Of a DNA stretch of 7,667 nt, positions 5,801-7,667 are shown piece by piece; the first letter of the stretch is position 1, and every line of letters starts with the position of its first letter. The notes under the pieces were generated by a model that saw only the letters and a list, made by a program, of their open reading frames with translations, was not told the origin of the DNA and did not search any database. The translations under genes and the position numbers were made by a program. Where the stretch lies: the NCBI GenBank assembly GCA_024277695.1, contig JAJRUR010000268.1, positions 1 through 7,667 of the forward strand, read 5' to 3'. Source of the stretch: Bacteroidota bacterium. GTDB lineage: Bacteria > Bacteroidota > Bacteroidia > Chitinophagales > Saprospiraceae.

Positions 5801-7226
5801 CATTGCCTATAAATAAGACTTCCTGTACATCTGCATGACCTAGTACGCTTCCTACTTTTGCCCAATTCGTCGTAGCAAAACCATCCGTGGTCAAAAATCT
5901 ATTTTGTGTGCCAAAAAATACAATATTCGGGTCATTATCAGAAGCTTCTATGTCCCAGTCAAAATATCCTTGACCTTGATTGACACCTCCGTCATTATCA
6001 TAATCCAACACCGTAGTCCAACTCGCTCCGGCATCTGTGCTTTTCATCACCTTGACCTTGTTAGTATTCGCTGCTGTCCAGTTACATCCGATAAAGCAAT
6101 AAATCAAATCCGGTTGCGCTTCGGAAGTCGTCATCCTTCCTGCTCGCGTACTGATACTGGCTTCGTTGGGCCATCCGTTTGTCATTTGGGTCCAGTTGAC
6201 GCCATTATCCGTTGACTTGTAAAAATCAATCTGATTCGTCGTTGAATCTTCTTTCAAAGCATAAACAATATCGGGGTCGGTCGGGTGAAATCGGATGTCA
6301 TATATTTTACCCGATAACACTTCAGTCCAGCTACTACCCCCATTGGTAGTTCTGACCACCTGTCCTACTATATTACTTTGTGAACGGCCTATACCACCAG
6401 CTAATACAATATTCGGAGAGGTAGGATGAACAATAATCGCTGAAGTTGTACTATTAGTTTTGGAATAAACTTCTGTCCAAGAGAGCGCACCATCTATAGA
6501 CTTAAAAATCCCATCTGATGAAGCTACCCACACGATATTGGGATCGGTCGGGTCGATGGCTACCGGTCGCTCCCCGCCAAAAGTATAATTATCATTGGGG
6601 CTAGACCAATTGGCTCCTTTGTCTGTAGTTTTAAAAACCGTCCCTCCTGCTTCGGAGACGCTATAGAGTATATTGGGATTACTCTCAGACTGAGCAATCG
6701 AATAGATATTGGCATGGCGATTAACTAAATCTCCACCCTCTTTATGTTTGATAAAAGGACCTAAGGAGACCCAGTCCGTATTGGCCGAAATACCGGAAGT
6801 TGGAACTATCGATCCGGTGGATTGATCAGCTCTTGCCAATTTTTCTTTTTGCCAGGATTTTAGTTTTTCCTTGTATTTTTTTTGGTAGTCCTTGATGATA
6901 TAACCATCAGGTCCAATGGCATCAAACTCAGACAAGTGATGCATAAAGTGTTTGTAATTACGCGTATGACCGTTGACGACCTCAGGATAGTCCTGACGCC
7001 ACAGATCATATAGGTTTTGGATTTCGTAAATATTGGGATGGGGTTGATAGAGCTTTATCGCCCATTCCGGAGTCGATTCGTTTATTTCTACCACAGAAAA
7101 TGGTATCCCTTCCACTAGAGGTTTCGGGGTATTATTATAAGGCGTTAATTGTTGCGCATCGGCGATGGATACGACAAAAACCATTATCAATGAACTAACT
7201 ATGGCTGATCTAAGTAATGAATACAT
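2877..7226 (-). CDS. T9SS-exported Asp-box propeller / PKD / LamG surface protein
   Basis: This 1449-residue surface or secreted protein has several domains. Residues 1-24 are a Sec signal peptide (cleavage after ADA). Residues 45-135 contain TPEWA, GPDGY and a Lys-rich, possibly coiled helix (113-131). Eight Asp-box (BNR, sortilin/VPS10-like) motifs form two clusters: 199-207, 242-250, 292-300, 337-345 and 395-403; then 626-634, 674-682 and 722-730. They predict one large or two smaller beta-propellers. A PKD domain follows (about 819-900), then a LamG-type lectin fold (about 910-1070; NVWNHVALV and LYVNG visible), a linker often seen in such proteins, an FN3-like region (1270-1365) and a T9SS type A sorting domain (about 1372-1449; APNP, FDPSGK, AAGVYTYRI, KLVIV). 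T9SS carries such cargo across the outer membrane and usually removes the tail. The domains suggest glycan binding or adhesion; no catalytic site is evident. The frame extends to 7421, but that overlaps the divergent gene and hides the signal peptide, so the ATG at 7226 was chosen. Confidence 0.93.
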   Translation of the reverse strand: MYSLLRSAIVSSLIMVFVVSIADAQQLTPYNNTPKPLVEGIPFSVVEINESTPEWAIKLYQPHPNIYEIQNLYDLWRQDYPEVVNGHTRNYKHFMHHLSEFDAIGPDGYIIKDYQKKYKEKLKSWQKEKLARADQSTGSIVPTSGISANTDWVSLGPFIKHKEGGDLVNRHANIYSIAQSESNPNILYSVSEAGGTVFKTTDKGANWSSPNDNYTFGGERPVAIDPTDPNIVWVASSDGIFKSIDGALSWTEVYSKTNSTTSAIIVHPTSPNIVLAGGIGRSQSNIVGQVVRTTNGGSSWTEVLSGKIYDIRFHPTDPDIVYALKEDSTTNQIDFYKSTDNGVNWTQMTNGWPNEASISTRAGRMTTSEAQPDLIYCFIGCNWTAANTNKVKVMKSTDAGASWTTVLDYDNDGGVNQGQGYFDWDIEASDNDPNIVFFGTQNRFLTTDGFATTNWAKVGSVLGHADVQEVLFIGNDLWVANDGGIIKFTDETFDTYEVLSNGINAVSFWYFDQGWHRDAQAGCHYHNGTSARQETYDLGQYLNYGGSEPSFAAIKHPNPDKAWSKGYGEVNGRSLPDGISDPVSRFNYNIVPNASVGSTTWKESEVEVYPLSYNTHFTGSGNTLWRSDDFGATWTSVRSFGGSNSKVTKIEISRANPDVMYVAVFDPSGYSLFKSTNLGQSFTQLTGPSALNSAEGVMISVDQEDENTLFMCGRYQSHHIWKSTNGGSSWTDIYSNIFVGHALRAIHAVPGTNGGVYVLSLTAAFYRNNTMGWQLLDVNMPVRPQLRDIKPYYKGGKIRVAGDGRGVWSADLFEPPSTVAQATVNTKDGSCARDTFYFDDFSIYQGNPSWSWSFPGATYVSATNVRNPKVMYPVGGPYTATMTITTSNGSFQSQIDITVGTECSPEEVPGFAVEGAATSDFTSVDGFDIADDSDITLMAWIKTNGIQDDYDGIIFGREASGSHWGLNFRGNNNNLGFHWPGTSYWQWNSGLHVEPNVWNHVALVKTQNVVTLYVNGMPASHNGTHGNADYKTATIRLGAASSYFWSRNFEGIMDEVAIYKKAMTTDEIREQMHLTKYPQNDPDLVHYYQWNNPSGIVMDRAGNRHAVLNGSAVRVQSTGPFAGGVSDRLAVTAGGTYNFLNTEVDLTFPQGAAAYPNGDLIVSRLTKANPDKPAGSPQVPDLGYWVIRNYGTNSTFDELTSIKFGGLTGILTPANQYEMYKRLSNDDGDTWGTVQDKADQSGSNFITFSTGNGITSFSQFTIVQGTALPIELLSFSAEAISDQNAVKLSWTTTREYNNSYFEIERSKDGIHFESIGSVPTKNGNSVELQKYTLMDFKPLRSINYYRLKQVDVDGQYSYSDIQQVMIRGLAETFVVAPNPYDQSTGQLNVLTSYEGDYKFSLFDPSGKAVVHQEARGDIQILLPKLAAGVYTYRIKTAHQIRFRKLVIVR

Positions 7227-7290
7227 CAAAATATTTTCTTTTTGGTTAAAATGAATTGTACTACTATGACGGCTAAGGGGAAAAGTGTCA

Positions 7291-7298
7291 CAAATATA
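7291..7298 (-). promoter_or_regulatory. -7 promoter element of the T9SS surface-protein gene
   Basis: On the minus strand this reads TATATTTG, a full match to TAnnTTTG, 64 bases upstream of the ATG at 7226. That implies a leader of roughly 57 bases. No TTG lies at the usual 17-19 base spacing upstream; the nearest similar triplet is TTA at 21. The box lies downstream of the extended ORF start at 7421, so it would exclude that longer start from the transcript. Confidence 0.45.
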
Positions 7299-7376
7299 TG
7301 ATAAGAAAATGTAAATTACTAATATATATCTGCATTTAATAAAAAATGTATACCTTGTCCGAAATACAAATACACT

Positions 7377-7667
7377 ATGGTGCACGAAAAGTACAAGGTC
7401 TCGACAAAAACAGGTAAACAACTCTTTTTCACCCTTTGCATGGCAGTGATTTTATTTTCTTGTCAACATAGGCAAAGTTCAGCACATTCTTTGCAAAGCA
7501 AAAAATTGCAAGAATCTGATATACCTAAAAAAATCCCGAATGGGCAGCTGAATATCACGAATTAAAAACGGCTGAAGGCTATCAAAAGCCCGATGGGTTT
7601 GACATCTATATGCGCAATATGCAGCGTCAACAATATGCCGCACGAAACACTTCGGCATTGCACAATG
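7377..7667 (+). CDS. 5' end of a PEWA-motif lipoprotein gene, apparently frameshifted
   Basis: This is the start of a gene running off the right edge. The first frame (7377-7565) encodes 62 residues: a basic N-terminus, a hydrophobic stretch and lipobox LFSC (C29), then IPKKIPNGQ and a stop. At the A7 run 7527-7533 the coherent reading moves to another frame, which stays open from 7532 to the window end and starts NPEWAAEYHELKTAEGYQKP. One extra A would join the two as IPKK-NPEWAAEY. The large divergent gene has the same motif (TPEWAIKLY, residues 52-60) and PDGY where this one has PDGF, so the two are likely relatives or exported proteins of one broad class. The cause may be a sequencing or assembly error in the homopolymer, a real one-base deletion, or less likely transcript slippage. 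The 150-base intergenic region is shared with the divergent gene; no clear promoter was seen for this strand. Full length and function cannot be known here. Confidence 0.75.

Overview
The window looks like a chromosomal fragment of a Bacteroidota bacterium. The evidence is a large secreted protein ending in a type IX secretion (T9SS) type A sorting domain, start regions carrying the Bacteroidota -7 element TAnnTTTG instead of clear Shine-Dalgarno sites, SSC-type lipoboxes, AT-rich intergenic DNA, and intergenic repeats of a GC-rich type I recall from this phylum. A Saprospiraceae-like source is possible, but the window cannot prove it.

Layout: (1) 56-1165 (+) encodes a di-heme cytochrome c peroxidase/MauG-family lipoprotein with both CxxCH heme sites; a perfect -7 box lies at 9-16. 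(2) 1166-1913 is a 748-base non-coding stretch. It holds two interleaved repeat families in A-B-A-B order (1208-1463), a 16-bp tandem repeat, an AT-only tract, a strong 11-bp hairpin and a GC-richer island of unknown origin. (3) 1914-2597 (+) encodes an unrecognised lipoprotein whose C-terminal third is rich in glycine and cysteine and ends in YYACCNY. (4) 2598-2876 is a convergent spacer with a third, diverged copy of repeat A. (5) 2877-7226 (-) encodes a 1449-residue exported protein with an N-terminal PEWA segment, eight Asp-box (BNR/sortilin-like) motifs, a PKD domain, a LamG-type lectin fold, an FN3-like region and the T9SS sorting domain. (6) At the right edge, transcribed divergently from it, is the 5' end of another lipoprotein gene (7377 onward, +). 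It is interrupted by an apparent one-base loss in a run of seven A; restoring the frame gives a PEWA motif like that of the large neighbour.

All four proteins have export signals: three lipoproteins and one T9SS cargo. The window is therefore a set of cell-envelope and surface genes separated by repeat-bearing spacers, not one recognisable operon or pathway. I found no tRNA, rRNA, CRISPR array, transposase or defence system. The points most worth checking are the frameshift, the interleaved repeats and the cysteine-rich lipoprotein.
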